A stretch of DNA of 17,362 nucleotides from Flavobacteriales bacterium UBA6049 (GTDB taxonomy: Bacteria > Bacteroidota > Bacteroidia > Flavobacteriales_G > Salibacteraceae), in NCBI GenBank assembly GCA_002429085.1, contig DIYR01000195.1, positions 1 through 17,362 on the forward strand, written 5' to 3'. Below, piece after piece: positions 1 to 8,345 of the stretch (position 1 is the stretch's first letter; every line of letters begins with the position of its first letter). Both the position numbers and the translations under genes were made by a program. Under the pieces are notes generated by a model that saw only the letters and a program-made list of their open reading frames with translations, was not told where the DNA came from and did no database searches.

Positions 1-267
1 AATCAGTTAAAACGATTTGAACAATTGGGTTATTCACACCTTCCAATTTGTATGGCTAAAACGCAAAAATCGTTGAGTGATAACGATGCTGCCATTGGCC
101 GTCCGAAAGGATTTAATATTCACATTCGTGAGTTTGAAATTGCTGCAGGAGCCGGATTTGTGATACCTATTGCTGGAAACATGCTACGTATGCCAGGTTT
201 ACCAGCAACACCTGCCGCAGTAAACATGGATATTGACGAGCAAGGAAAAATTACCGGACTATCATAA
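1..267 (+). CDS. fhs: Formate-tetrahydrofolate ligase, C-terminal end (partial)
   Basis: The reading frame is open from base 1 to the TAA at 265-267, so only the last 88 residues of the enzyme are in the window and the start lies upstream. The stretches LPICMAKTQKS, GRPKGF, AAGAGFVIPIAGNMLRMPGL and the closing 'P...NMDID..G.I.GLS' are the well-conserved C terminus of bacterial formate-tetrahydrofolate ligases. The family makes 10-formyl-tetrahydrofolate from formate, THF and ATP in the cytoplasm for one-carbon metabolism. Only 20 bases separate it from the next gene on the same strand, so the two are probably co-transcribed. A TTG at 25-27 is internal and is not the start. Confidence 0.93.
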   Translation, partial: NQLKRFEQLGYSHLPICMAKTQKSLSDNDAAIGRPKGFNIHIREFEIAAGAGFVIPIAGNMLRMPGLPATPAAVNMDIDEQGKITGLS

Positions 268-287
268 CACCGATATAAACAAACAAA

Positions 288-1058
288 ATGACAGACATTA
301 CACAACAAGGATACGTAACCACCACAGTTGAAGAGGGAGTTGGAACAATTGAATTCTTTCATCCAGCAAGTAATTCACTACCAGGCAAATTATTAGGTGA
401 ACTTGCTGAAGCCATTACTGTAGCAGGAGCAAATAATGATATCAAAGTAATCATCTTAAAATCTGCTGGTGAAAGAGCTTTCTGTGCAGGTGCATCTTTT
501 GATGAATTATTGGCTATTGAAGATTTAGAAACAGGAAAAAAATTCTTTTCTGGCTTTGCCAACGTAATTAACGCTGCTCGTAAGTGTCCTAAGTTTATTA
601 TTGGTAGAGTACATGGCAAAGCTGTTGGCGGTGGAGTTGGAATGGCATCTGCAACAGACTATTGTTTTGCCACCAAGTTTGCATCCATTAAATTGAGTGA
701 GTTAGCAGTTGGAATTGGACCTTTCGTTGTAGGGCCAGCTGTAGAACGTAAAGTAGGTACATCTGCCATGTCTCAATTGGCTATTGATGCCACTGAATGG
801 AGAGATGCTGAATGGGCACTGAATAAAGGCTTATATGCACAAGTATTTGAAGATGCTACTGCACTTGATGCAGGTATTGATGAGTTAGTTCAAAAACTCG
901 TAAAATCAAATCCAGAAGCAATGGCTATGTTGAAGAAAGTATTCTGGCAAGGAACTGATCACTGGGATGAATTGTTGGCTGAACGAGCGGCCATGAGTGG
1001 TCAATTAGTCTTAAGTGACTTCACCAAAAACTTCATTCAACAGTTCAAGAAAAAGTAA
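288..1058 (+). CDS. Enoyl-CoA hydratase/isomerase (crotonase) family protein
   Basis: This 256-residue protein has the normal length for a crotonase-fold enzyme acting on an acyl-CoA thioester. The first oxyanion-hole segment is visible as AFCAGASFDELL (residues 64-75) and the second as HGKAVGGGVGMASATDYCFA (109-128). Aligned by eye to rat mitochondrial enoyl-CoA hydratase, the position of catalytic Glu144 is Gly118 here, while Glu138 (KLSEL) matches Glu164. Only one of the two hydratase glutamates is therefore kept. The usual GxIPgaGGTQRL segment is replaced by VGIGPFVVGPAVERK. Isomerase or other crotonase chemistry is as likely as hydration, so the substrate is not assigned. The gene follows fhs closely and ends in a strong terminator. 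Confidence 0.88.
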   Translation: MTDITQQGYVTTTVEEGVGTIEFFHPASNSLPGKLLGELAEAITVAGANNDIKVIILKSAGERAFCAGASFDELLAIEDLETGKKFFSGFANVINAARKCPKFIIGRVHGKAVGGGVGMASATDYCFATKFASIKLSELAVGIGPFVVGPAVERKVGTSAMSQLAIDATEWRDAEWALNKGLYAQVFEDATALDAGIDELVQKLVKSNPEAMAMLKKVFWQGTDHWDELLAERAAMSGQLVLSDFTKNFIQQFKKK

Positions 1059-1066
1059 TTGAAATC

Positions 1067-1097
1067 AGAGGCTACTTACATAGAGTAGCCTCTTTCA
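1067..1097 (+). terminator. Rho-independent terminator after the crotonase gene
   Basis: The arms AGAGGCTACT (1067-1076) and AGTAGCCTCT (1084-1093) form a perfect 10-bp stem with a 7-base loop, followed by a T-rich stretch. It lies 8 bases after the crotonase stop and should end the fhs-crotonase transcript. Confidence 0.88.
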
Positions 1098-1165
1098 TTT
1101 TATTACCCTTTCGTTAAACACGAATCAGGTATTTTTAACCCTACTTCCACCATTCAAAAAACAGT

Positions 1166-1173
1166 TAAGTTTG
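1166..1173 (+). promoter_or_regulatory. Candidate Bacteroidota -7 promoter box for the DUF349 gene
   Basis: TAAGTTTG matches the Bacteroidota sigma-factor -7 consensus TAnnTTTG exactly. It sits 29 bases before the ATG at 1203, just downstream of a terminator, which is where a promoter is needed. No clear -33 TTG box is visible, only a T-rich stretch near 1130-1137, so support is from one box and its position. Confidence 0.45.
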
Positions 1174-1202
1174 CACCATAATAAAGACAATCCCCTATTC
1201 TT

Positions 1203-3020
1203 ATGAGCAAGCAGGAGATCAACACCAAGCTAGAAGAACTTTTATCACAACCAATGGACGCACAGCGTGCATCAGAAGGAAAAGATATTTTGGCAAGCTA
1301 CCAAACTATCCTTGTGCACGACCACAAAGAACAACTTGAAAAATACTTAGCAGATGGAGGTGAAAAAGAAGACTTTGCCCCTCGTCAAGATGAGTTAGAT
1401 CAAGTGTTTAGTGAACTTTGGACAAAATTCACCCAAAGTAAAACCAGTTGGGAAAAGGCGAAAGCTGAAAGTGAAAAACAAAACCTTGCTCGCAAAAACG
1501 AGATCATCAAAGAAATTGAAGAACTCGTTAATGAAGAGAACATCAAGCAAGCGATGGCTCGTATCAAAGAGCTAGAAGAAGAGTGGAAAAATATTGGTTC
1601 AGTTGCTAATGCTACCTATCAAGAATTACAACAAAACTATAGCCGTGCACGTGATGCTTTCTTCTACAACATGCGTATTTACCGCGAGTTGTTAGAACAT
1701 GATTTGAAGCGTAATCTTCAATTGAAAGAAGAATTAGCTCAAAAAATGCATGAAACACTCAATGTTGACAAAGTCAAAGAACTAGAAATGATTACGCGCT
1801 CTTTGAGTGCCGAGTGGGATGAAGTCGGACCTACTTTCCATGACAAGTGGGAAGAAGTACGCGATAAGTTTAAAGATGCGCAACGTAAGGCATTCGATAA
1901 AATAAAAGAACATTATCAAGGTGTTCGTGCCCAGCTTCAAGAAAATCTTGATAAGAAAGCAGAATTATGCAAGCGTATTGAAGATATGTTGGAGCAAGAA
2001 ATCCTATCTGAAAAACGCTGGAGAAAATTAACGGATGAAGTAATCGCCATTCAAAAAGAGTGGAAAACAATCGGTTTTGTTCCTCGACAAGAAAATGATA
2101 TGATCTGGCAGCGCTTTAAAACTGCTGGTGATAAATTCTTTGATCAGAAAAAAGCATTTTATGCGTCACTAAAATCTGAACAAGACAAATTCCGTGACGC
2201 AAAAAAAGCCTTAGTTGAAAAAGCTGAAGATTTAAAGAATAGCGAAGACTGGAAAGAAACAACAGAAACGCTTATTCGCTTGCAACGTGAATGGAAGAAA
2301 ATTGGTACGGCACATCAACGCGATGAGCAACGTTTATGGAAACAATTCCGTGCAGCATGTAACTACTTCTTTGAAGCGAAAAAAGGATTCTTTGACACTA
2401 AAGACGAACGTCAAGATCAAAACTTAAAAGACAAAGAAGCTATTCTTCAAGAGTTAGAAAATTTACCTACAGGAGGTGATGACAATGAAACTATTAAGAA
2501 GATAGATGAGCTTGTAAATAGATTTTCTGCTGTTGGATTCGTACCAATTGAAGCGAAAAACAAAATTAATAATGCCTTTAAAAACGCATTAAACAAGCGT
2601 TACAAAGAGATTGGTCTAGATGCCGAAGACGTTAAAAAACTGATGTATTTAGCTAAGATCAGAGACTTAGGTGATGCCAAAGGAAAAACAGATGAAAGAG
2701 CCGTTCAACGTGAAGAAAGAGCGCTACGCGATCGTATTTCCAAATTGAAAGCTACTATTGTTCAATATGAAAACAACCTAGGTTTCTTTGCTAATTCTAA
2801 AGGAGCAAATAAGCTCAAAGAAGAAGTTGAGCAAAAAATTGAACAAGCAAAGCAACAAGTAGAAGAATTGAAAGAACAATTACAACTACTTAAGCAAAGT
2901 AAACAAGAAGGATTTCAAAACCCGTTTGTAGTAGAAGATCAGAAAAAAGAGGAGCAAGCTACTCCAGATACAGCTGAAGCTCCAGAAAGCACTGCAACAA
3001 CAGAGGAAGAGTCTAACTAA
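1203..3020 (+). CDS. DUF349-repeat coiled-coil protein
   Basis: A highly charged 605-residue protein with about five repeats of roughly 75-80 residues. Each has a W-x2-IG or similar signature (EEWKNIG at 127, EWDEVG at 204, EWKTIG at 286, EWKKIG at 363, and a divergent RFSAVG at 440) followed by an F-rich helix such as RFKTAGDKFF. This is the DUF349 family, common in Bacteroidota. A further long helix (about 490-570) and an acidic Glu/Thr/Ala tail follow. There is no signal peptide or membrane segment, so it is probably cytoplasmic. The molecular role of the Bacteroidota proteins is not established to my knowledge. The next gene starts 24 bases downstream. Confidence 0.88.
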   Translation: MSKQEINTKLEELLSQPMDAQRASEGKDILASYQTILVHDHKEQLEKYLADGGEKEDFAPRQDELDQVFSELWTKFTQSKTSWEKAKAESEKQNLARKNEIIKEIEELVNEENIKQAMARIKELEEEWKNIGSVANATYQELQQNYSRARDAFFYNMRIYRELLEHDLKRNLQLKEELAQKMHETLNVDKVKELEMITRSLSAEWDEVGPTFHDKWEEVRDKFKDAQRKAFDKIKEHYQGVRAQLQENLDKKAELCKRIEDMLEQEILSEKRWRKLTDEVIAIQKEWKTIGFVPRQENDMIWQRFKTAGDKFFDQKKAFYASLKSEQDKFRDAKKALVEKAEDLKNSEDWKETTETLIRLQREWKKIGTAHQRDEQRLWKQFRAACNYFFEAKKGFFDTKDERQDQNLKDKEAILQELENLPTGGDDNETIKKIDELVNRFSAVGFVPIEAKNKINNAFKNALNKRYKEIGLDAEDVKKLMYLAKIRDLGDAKGKTDERAVQREERALRDRISKLKATIVQYENNLGFFANSKGANKLKEEVEQKIEQAKQQVEELKEQLQLLKQSKQEGFQNPFVVEDQKKEEQATPDTAEAPESTATTEEESN

Positions 3021-3044
3021 ACCCTTTATTCAAATTATCAAGCT

Positions 3045-3980
3045 ATGAAGAAGCAAATTGCCATTTTAGCCATGGCAGTGGCGTGCTTTACCTCAACTGT
3101 AGGTATTGCTCAAGATTCTACGGCCACAGAAGGCCCATGGAAAAGAGATGGATTATTTAGTCTTACATTTTCTCAGGTAAGTCTTGAGAATTGGCAAGCT
3201 GGGGGTGAGAATTCACTCGCTGGTAATGCACTAATAAAGTACTCCGCAAACTATTCTAAAAACAACTGGTCTTGGAGCAATAGTTTAGAAATGGCCTTTG
3301 GTGGTACCCAATTAGGTGAAGGAGATATTCAAAAAACAGATGACCGATTTGAGCTTAGTTCCAAAGTTTCTCGCGTTATAAACAAAAAGTGGGATGCGTC
3401 ATTCCTTACTACCTTCAGAACCCAGTTTACGGAAGGTTTCAACTACGAAAACGATGAAGCTGTTAGAATATCCCATATAATGGCTCCTGGTTATTTATTT
3501 GCTGGTTTAGGTTTAACCTATAAACCAACAGATTGGATCAACGTAGAGATATCTCCTGCTACATCTAAGATGACCTTTGTGTTACTCCAGGAATTGGCAG
3601 ACAACGGAGATTTTGGTGTTGATGCAGCCGAATACGATACTAATGGTGTCAAAACCAAAGATGGAGCTAACTTCAGATTTGAGCTAGGGGGATACGCAAA
3701 GATTCACTTGAAAAAAGAAGTGGTTAAAAACGTTAGCCTTGAAACTAAAGCCGATTTCTTCTCTAACTATTTAGAGAATACCGAAAACATTGATATCACT
3801 TGGGATGTGTTATTGGTAATGAAAGTTAATAGCTGGCTATCTGCAAACTTGACAACTAACCTCATTTATGACGATGACATTGATATCGTTACAGGAACAC
3901 GAGAAGATGGAACTGATATAGTAGGGCCAAGAACTCAGTTCAAGCAAACATTTGGAGCAGGCCTAACGGCTACTTTCTAA
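3045..3980 (+). CDS. DUF3078 family outer-membrane beta-barrel protein
   Basis: The 311-residue protein starts with a signal peptide (MKKQ, a hydrophobic core, likely cleavage after GIA before QDS). The mature start W-x-R-x-G-x-x-S-L-x-F-x-Q-V-S-L-x-N-W-x-A-G-G (residues 32-54) is the hallmark of DUF3078 proteins of Bacteroidota. The rest is alternating beta-strand sequence rich in aromatic residues and ends in Phe (GLTATF), as outer-membrane barrels do. It probably sits in the outer membrane; the cargo or function is unknown. It lies in the same transcription unit as the DUF349 gene and is followed by a strong terminator. Confidence 0.87.
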   Translation: MKKQIAILAMAVACFTSTVGIAQDSTATEGPWKRDGLFSLTFSQVSLENWQAGGENSLAGNALIKYSANYSKNNWSWSNSLEMAFGGTQLGEGDIQKTDDRFELSSKVSRVINKKWDASFLTTFRTQFTEGFNYENDEAVRISHIMAPGYLFAGLGLTYKPTDWINVEISPATSKMTFVLLQELADNGDFGVDAAEYDTNGVKTKDGANFRFELGGYAKIHLKKEVVKNVSLETKADFFSNYLENTENIDITWDVLLVMKVNSWLSANLTTNLIYDDDIDIVTGTREDGTDIVGPRTQFKQTFGAGLTATF

Positions 3981-4002
3981 ATCAAAATATATGCACTACA
4001 TG

Positions 4003-4036
4003 AAAGCCGAAGTCAATTCTGATCTTCGGCTTTTTT
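4003..4036 (+). terminator. Rho-independent terminator after the DUF3078 gene
   Basis: The arms AAAGCCGAAG (4003-4012) and CTTCGGCTTT (4024-4033) pair perfectly around an 11-base loop and run into a T6 tract at 4031-4036. It ends the DUF349-DUF3078 unit. Confidence 0.9.
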
Positions 4037-4098
4037 ATTCATGCACCAACATATATTCCGTATTTAAAGTCAAGAGCAATCAAAACAACGCTTCTTTG

Positions 4099-4106
4099 TA
4101 ACTTTC
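4099..4106 (+). promoter_or_regulatory. Candidate -7 promoter box for the E1 gene
   Basis: TAACTTTC differs from TAnnTTTG only in the last base and lies 21 bases before the ATG at 4128, behind a terminator. No convincing -33 box was seen, so this is a position-supported guess. Confidence 0.35.
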
Positions 4107-4127
4107 GCCTATCAAGACGGATGTTAC

Positions 4128-6209
4128 ATGACGGCAGCAAAGCAAAAGAAGAGAAAGCACCAACCTACTAAAAAAGCCTTGCAACAAGCATGGAGCTTGA
4201 TGTGCCAAGCACGTGCAATGAGCGATTTATACGAAGAGAATAAAGAAGTTACTAGTAAATACGTTCACGCAACTTCTCGCGGACATGAAGCTGTTCAACT
4301 TGCATTAGGAATACAACTAAAGCCACAAGACTGGGTATCACCATACTACCGAGACGACAGTATTTTATTGGGTATTGGCATGAAGCCATACGATTGTATG
4401 CTTCAGTTATTGGCCAAGAAAAATGATCCTTTTTCTGGTGGTAGAACCTATTACTCTCACCCATCTTTAAAGGATGATGACAAGCCAAAAATCCCTCACC
4501 AATCTAGCGCTACAGGAATGCAGGCCATTCCTACCACTGGAGTTGCTATGGGAATTCAATATCGTGAACAGCAACAATTAAACGATGGTACCGATAAAGC
4601 CGTTGTAGTTTGCTCCATTGGCGATGCAGCGATGACCGAAGGTGAGATTTCAGAAGCGTTACAAATGGCTGCTTTAAAGCAGTTTCCGATTTTATATTTC
4701 GTTCAAGATAATGAGTGGGATATTTCTGCAAATGCGGCAGAAACCAGAGCAATGGATGCTTCTGAGTATGCACAGGGTTTCAAAGGAATTGAAGTTAGAA
4801 GCATTGATGGAGCTAATTTCTACGAAGCATACGAAACGGTTGCTGAAGTAATTGAACTAATTCGCAAAGAGCGTAGACCATTCTTAATTCATGCTAAAGT
4901 TCCACTATTAGGTCATCATACTAGTGGTGTTCGTAAAGAATGGTATCGAGATGATTTAGAAGAACACGAAGCACGTGATCCATTCCCTCGTTTTAGAGGA
5001 CAATTGATCGAAAACGGGTTTAAAGAAGCCGAATTAGATAAATGGCAGCAAGAAGCTACTCAACAAGTAGCAGATGATTACGCTCGTGCACTCCAAGCTG
5101 AAGATCCTTCGCCAGAAGATTTATTTAACCACCAATGGGCTCCTACTCCTATTACAGAAGAAAAAGGAGAGCGTGAGCCAGCTGGAAAAGATAAAACTGT
5201 AATGGTTGATTCTGCCTTGTTTGCCGTACAAGAAATATTGGCAAAACATCCTGAGGCATTATTATACGGACAAGATGTTGGTGGACGATTAGGTGGTGTG
5301 TTCAGAGAGGCAGCTACGCTAGCCCAAAAGTTTGGCGATGATCGTGTATTCAACACCCCGATACAAGAAGCCTTTATTATTGGTAGTACAGTAGGTATGG
5401 CCGCTACAGGTTGTAAACCTATAGTTGAAGTTCAATTTGCAGATTATATCTGGCCAGGACTAAACCAATTGTTTACTGAATTGAGTAGATCTTACTATTT
5501 ATCTAATGGCAAATGGCCTGCATCTGCAGTAGTTCGTGTACCAATTGGTGCCTACGGTAGTGGAGGACCTTATCATTCTAGTTCAGTTGAATCGGTATTA
5601 TCAAATATCAGAGGTATCAAAGTAGCCTACCCAAGTACTGGGGCTGATTTAAAAGGGTTGATAAAATCTGCTTTCTACGATCCAAATCCAGTAGTTATGT
5701 TAGAACATAAAGGCTTGTATTGGAGTAAAATTAAAGGAACAGAAGGTGCTAAAACTATAGAGCCGGATGAAGATTATGTAATTCCGTTTGGTAAAGGTCG
5801 TGTTGTTCAAGAAGCTAATTCTACTCAAGTAAAAGATGGCAAATCGTTAGCCATCATTACATATGGAATGGGAGTTTACTGGTCCACTCAAGCAAGCAAA
5901 TCATTAAAAGATCAAGTTGAGATCATAGACTTAAGAACACTAGTTCCATTAGATGAAGAATTGATTTACGAAACTGTTCGTAAACACGGAAAATGCTTGA
6001 TTGTAACTGAAGAACCTGTGATGAATACGTTTGCGCAGAGCTTGGCAGGACTGATTCAATCTAATTGTTTCGAGTCGCTAGATGCTCCAGTAAAAGTAAT
6101 TGGCTCTGAGAATATGCCTGCTATTCCATTGAATTCAACTTTAGAAGCTACTATGCTTCCAAATGCATCGAAAGTAGAAACTGCATTGAAAGACTTATTA
6201 GCATACTAG
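4128..6209 (+). CDS. Fused alpha/beta E1 of a 2-oxoacid (branched-chain type) dehydrogenase
   Basis: The 693-residue protein joins two subunits that are separate in most bacteria. Residues about 15-335 are the E1-alpha half, with the thiamine-diphosphate motif beginning GD (165-166) and ending DN (194-195), preceded by HQSSATGMQAIPTTGVAMG. Residues about 355-693 are the E1-beta half, with GQDVGGRLGGVFREA, RVFNTPIQEA and VPIGAYGSGGPYHSS. The family decarboxylates a 2-oxoacid and passes the acyl group to an E2 lipoyl protein. The sequence favours the branched-chain (2-oxoisovalerate) group over pyruvate dehydrogenase, but substrate is inferred. No E2 or E3 gene is in the window. The downstream hydrolase starts 3 bases after the stop. 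Confidence 0.9.
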   Translation: MTAAKQKKRKHQPTKKALQQAWSLMCQARAMSDLYEENKEVTSKYVHATSRGHEAVQLALGIQLKPQDWVSPYYRDDSILLGIGMKPYDCMLQLLAKKNDPFSGGRTYYSHPSLKDDDKPKIPHQSSATGMQAIPTTGVAMGIQYREQQQLNDGTDKAVVVCSIGDAAMTEGEISEALQMAALKQFPILYFVQDNEWDISANAAETRAMDASEYAQGFKGIEVRSIDGANFYEAYETVAEVIELIRKERRPFLIHAKVPLLGHHTSGVRKEWYRDDLEEHEARDPFPRFRGQLIENGFKEAELDKWQQEATQQVADDYARALQAEDPSPEDLFNHQWAPTPITEEKGEREPAGKDKTVMVDSALFAVQEILAKHPEALLYGQDVGGRLGGVFREAATLAQKFGDDRVFNTPIQEAFIIGSTVGMAATGCKPIVEVQFADYIWPGLNQLFTELSRSYYLSNGKWPASAVVRVPIGAYGSGGPYHSSSVESVLSNIRGIKVAYPSTGADLKGLIKSAFYDPNPVVMLEHKGLYWSKIKGTEGAKTIEPDEDYVIPFGKGRVVQEANSTQVKDGKSLAIITYGMGVYWSTQASKSLKDQVEIIDLRTLVPLDEELIYETVRKHGKCLIVTEEPVMNTFAQSLAGLIQSNCFESLDAPVKVIGSENMPAIPLNSTLEATMLPNASKVETALKDLLAY

Positions 6210-6212
6210 TTT

Positions 6213-6971
6213 ATGGCATTTATAAATGTATCGTTCGGCAAGATTCACTATGAGTGGGTCTTGCCGAACTCGTTTGATACCACTCCAATTATTTTTCTGC
6301 ATGAAGCCCTTGGAAGTATAGGTCAATGGAAGTCGTTTCCAAAACTACTGTGTGAAAGGCTGCAAACAAATGGAATTGTTTACGAAAGGCAAGGACACGG
6401 ATTATCTACACCTTTCGACCGCGAACGAACTCATCGATATTTGCATGACTATGCATTACAAGAATTACCTGAGCTCTTAGATGCACTTGAAATAAAAGAA
6501 CCCGTACATTTAGTTGGACACTCTGATGGAGGAAGTATTGCCCTACTTTTTGCTGCGTATTTTCCAAATCGTGTAGCAAATGTTGTTTCAATGGCGGCAC
6601 ATGCTTTTGTAGAAGAAATTACCTTACAGGGAATTCAAGGTGTGGTACCAAACTACTCATTGATTAGATCAAAGCTACAACGCTATCATCCGAATGATGT
6701 AGATGCCTTATTCAGCGCATGGCAACTAACTTGGCAATCTGATGAGTTCTTGAATTGGAATATTGAAGACGAGATTAGAACCATAACTGCGCCAACTTTA
6801 GTATTGCAAGGAGATGAAGATGAGTATGGGACAAGTGATCAAGTGTGGCGGATTGTAAAAGCAATTGGAAGTAAAGCAGAGGGCAGAATAATAGACAACT
6901 GCAAACACATTCCTCATTTACAACAAGAAGATGTCTCTTTAGAACTAATAGAAAAGTTTTGGAAGGCTTAA
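6213..6971 (+). CDS. Alpha/beta-fold hydrolase
   Basis: The 252 residues have the normal size for this fold. The nucleophile elbow is GHSDGG (Ser104), the oxyanion loop is LHEALGSIGQW (29-39), the acid is probably Asp203 in QGDEDEYG, and the catalytic His is probably His232 in CKHIPHLQ. There is no signal peptide, so it should be cytoplasmic. The substrate cannot be read from sequence; the family includes esterases, thioesterases and C-C bond hydrolases. The ATG lies 3 bases after the E1 stop, which suggests translational coupling and a job linked to the acyl-CoA or oxoacid chemistry of its neighbour. A hairpin terminator follows. Confidence 0.88.
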   Translation: MAFINVSFGKIHYEWVLPNSFDTTPIIFLHEALGSIGQWKSFPKLLCERLQTNGIVYERQGHGLSTPFDRERTHRYLHDYALQELPELLDALEIKEPVHLVGHSDGGSIALLFAAYFPNRVANVVSMAAHAFVEEITLQGIQGVVPNYSLIRSKLQRYHPNDVDALFSAWQLTWQSDEFLNWNIEDEIRTITAPTLVLQGDEDEYGTSDQVWRIVKAIGSKAEGRIIDNCKHIPHLQQEDVSLELIEKFWKA

Positions 6972-6984
6972 AGTATTGAAAACA

Positions 6985-7012
6985 AAAAGGCGAGTCGCCA
7001 AACTCGCCTTTT
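6985..7012. terminator. Bidirectional rho-independent terminator
   Basis: AAAAGGCGAG (6985-6994) and CTCGCCTTTT (7003-7012) form a perfect 10-bp stem with an 8-base loop. Read on + it ends in T4 and serves the hydrolase gene; read on - it ends in a T5-G-T4 tract and can serve the aminotransferase gene, whose stop is about 110 bases away. Confidence 0.85.
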
Positions 7013-7122
7013 CTGTTAATCAAATTAACCTAAATCGCCTATGAGAAAGTCAATAGTATCAACGGTACTCGTTGGCGAAAGGTTGGGGTGCTCTGAAAAA
7101 AAAGTTGATTTTTTTTCGTTTT

Positions 7123-8217
7123 TTACCTCCAAATGGATTTCAAGGTTGTCACAAAATGCTCGTTTTCCCCTGGTAATCCAACACTTACACGAATACAGTT
7201 TGGTAAACCAAAAGCTCTTAACCAACGAACAAAAATTCCTTTTCGTAATAAATCTAAGGTCAGTTCTTCAGCTTTTTCAGCAGATTTAAGGTCAATCATC
7301 ACAAAGTTAGCTGCTGGAGTAGCGTAAAAAATGCCTAACTCCTCAAAACAGTCCTTTAATAATTGCAGTCCAGACTCATTCAAGCGCAGTGATTGCTGTA
7401 AAAAAGCCACATCCTTTAGAGCTCCAATGCCTGCTGCCTGCGTAACACCAGATGGAGCAAAAGTCATCTTCACTTTATTCAGTGCTTCAATTAATCGAGC
7501 AGGACCTACTGCATATCCTAAACGGATACCAGCCAATCCATATGCTTTAGAAAAAGTGCGTAATGTAATTACTTGAGGGTGATTCAGGCGAGTGCTATCT
7601 GGATAATCATCTCTTAATGATGTAGCATACTCAAAGTACGCTTCATCAACTACTACTATTACATGTTCAGGAACCTTATCTAAAAACGATTTTAAATCGC
7701 CTTTTGTAAACATTGTACCCGTTGGATTATTCGGATTACTGAGGTAAACGATCTTCGTTTTATCAGTGATCTTTGCTGCAAGACCATCTAGATCTAACGA
7801 GAAATCTTTCTTCAATGGAACCAGTTGAGATGACACATTACTAGACTTAGCCCAAATGTATACAGCAACGAACGTGCCCTCGGTTGTAAGCAATTCTTCG
7901 CCTGGTTCAACAAATGCCTTGAACATATTAGCCAGAATACTCTCAGATCCATTCTCAACTGAAACTTGATCTACCTTTACCTTATTCAACTTAGCAATGG
8001 CCGTGCGTAGCTTCTCTGATAGTGGATCTGGATAGATGTTCATTCCCTCCAACGCATTCTGCATCTCTTCTACCGCCATTCTTGGAACTCCTAAATTGTT
8101 CTCATTATTCCAAAGAACAGCAGTTTTCTCAAAACCAAATTCACTTCTATACTCTTCAATTGACTTACCTGGATGGTAAGATTTCAACTCTTCTATATGA
8201 TCGGGGATTCTTATCAT
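7123..8217 (-). CDS. hisC: Histidinol-phosphate aminotransferase-like PLP enzyme
   Basis: The 364-residue fold-type I aminotransferase shows YPDP (62-65), NGSES (89-93), the NPNNPTG loop (161-167), DEAYFEY (191-197) and the PLP lysine in TFSKAYGLAGIRLGYAVG (Lys224). These are typical of the HisC subfamily, which makes histidinol phosphate from imidazole-acetol phosphate and glutamate. No other his gene is nearby, and HisC-like enzymes can also act on aromatic amino acids, so the in vivo substrate is less certain than the fold. The start ATG at 8215-8217 gives the usual N terminus. It is transcribed away from the prohibitin gene and toward the hydrolase gene. Confidence 0.85.
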   Translation of the reverse strand: MIRIPDHIEELKSYHPGKSIEEYRSEFGFEKTAVLWNNENNLGVPRMAVEEMQNALEGMNIYPDPLSEKLRTAIAKLNKVKVDQVSVENGSESILANMFKAFVEPGEELLTTEGTFVAVYIWAKSSNVSSQLVPLKKDFSLDLDGLAAKITDKTKIVYLSNPNNPTGTMFTKGDLKSFLDKVPEHVIVVVDEAYFEYATSLRDDYPDSTRLNHPQVITLRTFSKAYGLAGIRLGYAVGPARLIEALNKVKMTFAPSGVTQAAGIGALKDVAFLQQSLRLNESGLQLLKDCFEELGIFYATPAANFVMIDLKSAEKAEELTLDLLRKGIFVRWLRAFGLPNCIRVSVGLPGENEHFVTTLKSIWR

Positions 8218-8345
8218 CTTGCCTCATTTGGTATGTTCAATATTAAACAAGTATTTGAATAGGTAGTTCTACTTTTAGGACAATTCCATGATATGATGTA
8301 TCACTAAACTCAGCATTTTCGTACATATAATTCAAAACACGAGAT

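Noticed and set aside
7041..7289. An 82-residue + strand frame between the hydrolase and aminotransferase genes
   Set aside because: It mostly overlaps the end of the aminotransferase gene in antisense and has no family features.
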